NCBI GenBank assembly: GCA_963578605.1
Contig: CAUZEA010000008.1
Coordinates: forward strand, 1 to 64,000
Source: JAKVCB01 sp963578605
Lineage (GTDB): Bacteria > Planctomycetota > Planctomycetia > Pirellulales > Lacipirellulaceae
Reading direction: 5' to 3'
Length of the DNA stretch: 64,000 nt
Shown here: in pieces, positions 63,959 to 64,000 of the stretch
How positions within the stretch are numbered: the first letter of the stretch is position 1
Layout of the letters: every line of letters starts with the position of its first letter
Made by a program: the position numbers and the translations under genes
The notes under the pieces: model-generated
What the model was told of the DNA's origin: nothing
Database searches by the model: none
What the model saw: only the letters and a program-made list of their open reading frames with translations

Positions 63959-64000
63959 GACTCCGTTGCTTCCTTGCCTGTAGCGGTGTGGCCTGCCTGG

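Noticed and set aside
1..64000. CRISPR arrays, rRNA and tRNA genes
   Set aside because: No regularly spaced repeats of CRISPR type, no rRNA-like conserved blocks and no tRNA cloverleaf were seen by eye. A covariance-model scan would be decisive.

Overview
The window looks like a chromosomal segment of a planctomycete, most likely from the Pirellulales. The evidence is a set of lineage-typical protein types: a DUF1501 / DUF1549-DUF1553 pair, a DUF1559 prepilin-like protein with an H-X9-DG motif, a DUF6666-type protein, a 'FDPYHKWLGIPP' N-terminal module fused to a LamG domain, HemQ, and a short release-factor-like protein. No rRNA, tRNA or CRISPR array was recognised. All assignments come from reading motifs; no database search was run.

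Region 1 (1-18 kb) starts with the edge of an IS3-type element. It continues as an accessory catabolic island: a sugar-porter MFS transporter, several short-chain dehydrogenases (SDR), a DUF6817 protein, an alpha/beta hydrolase, an L-rhamnose mutarotase-like protein, two Ldh-family dehydrogenases, an RraA-like aldolase/decarboxylase gene with an in-frame TGA, the DUF1501/DUF1553 pair, an IolD-type cyclic-diketone hydrolase, and a phytanoyl-CoA-dioxygenase-like gene. Three of these genes are interrupted by a stop or frameshifts, and a fourth SDR survives only as a C-terminal relic. The island is therefore either decaying or carries sequence errors, some at homopolymers. A second, intact RraA gene lies at 23.9 kb. 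The content suggests catabolism of a cyclitol, deoxysugar or sugar acid, but the substrate is not determined.

Region 2 (18-31 kb) holds a membrane-anchored Hsp70, a C39-like papain-fold protein next to a J-like/LamG membrane protein, a probable DUF6666 envelope protein, a two-gene arginine-to-proline module that looks like a split ArgZ/AgrE, and an acidic, disordered, repeat-bearing protein.

Region 3 (31-38 kb) is a PrkA kinase / DUF444 / SpoVR operon with two uncharacterised extra members (72 and 162 aa), followed by hemQ.

Region 4 (38-50 kb) is a nucleic-acid scavenging locus: two exported endonuclease/exonuclease/phosphatase proteins, upp, a concentrative nucleoside transporter, hpt, cdd, deoA, two tandem purine nucleoside phosphorylases with different base-binding residues, deoC, and a nearby AMP nucleosidase.

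Region 5 (50-64 kb) is mostly housekeeping: thioredoxin, a PH-domain membrane protein, a release-factor-like protein, a HAD phosphatase, PolX, a PDZ protein, a membrane-anchored Gfo/Idh-like protein that has lost its catalytic motif, a VIT1/CCC1 relic, an HtrA-type protease, an amidohydrolase, and a Nat-type ABC exporter whose permease is fused to a CPBP protease domain.
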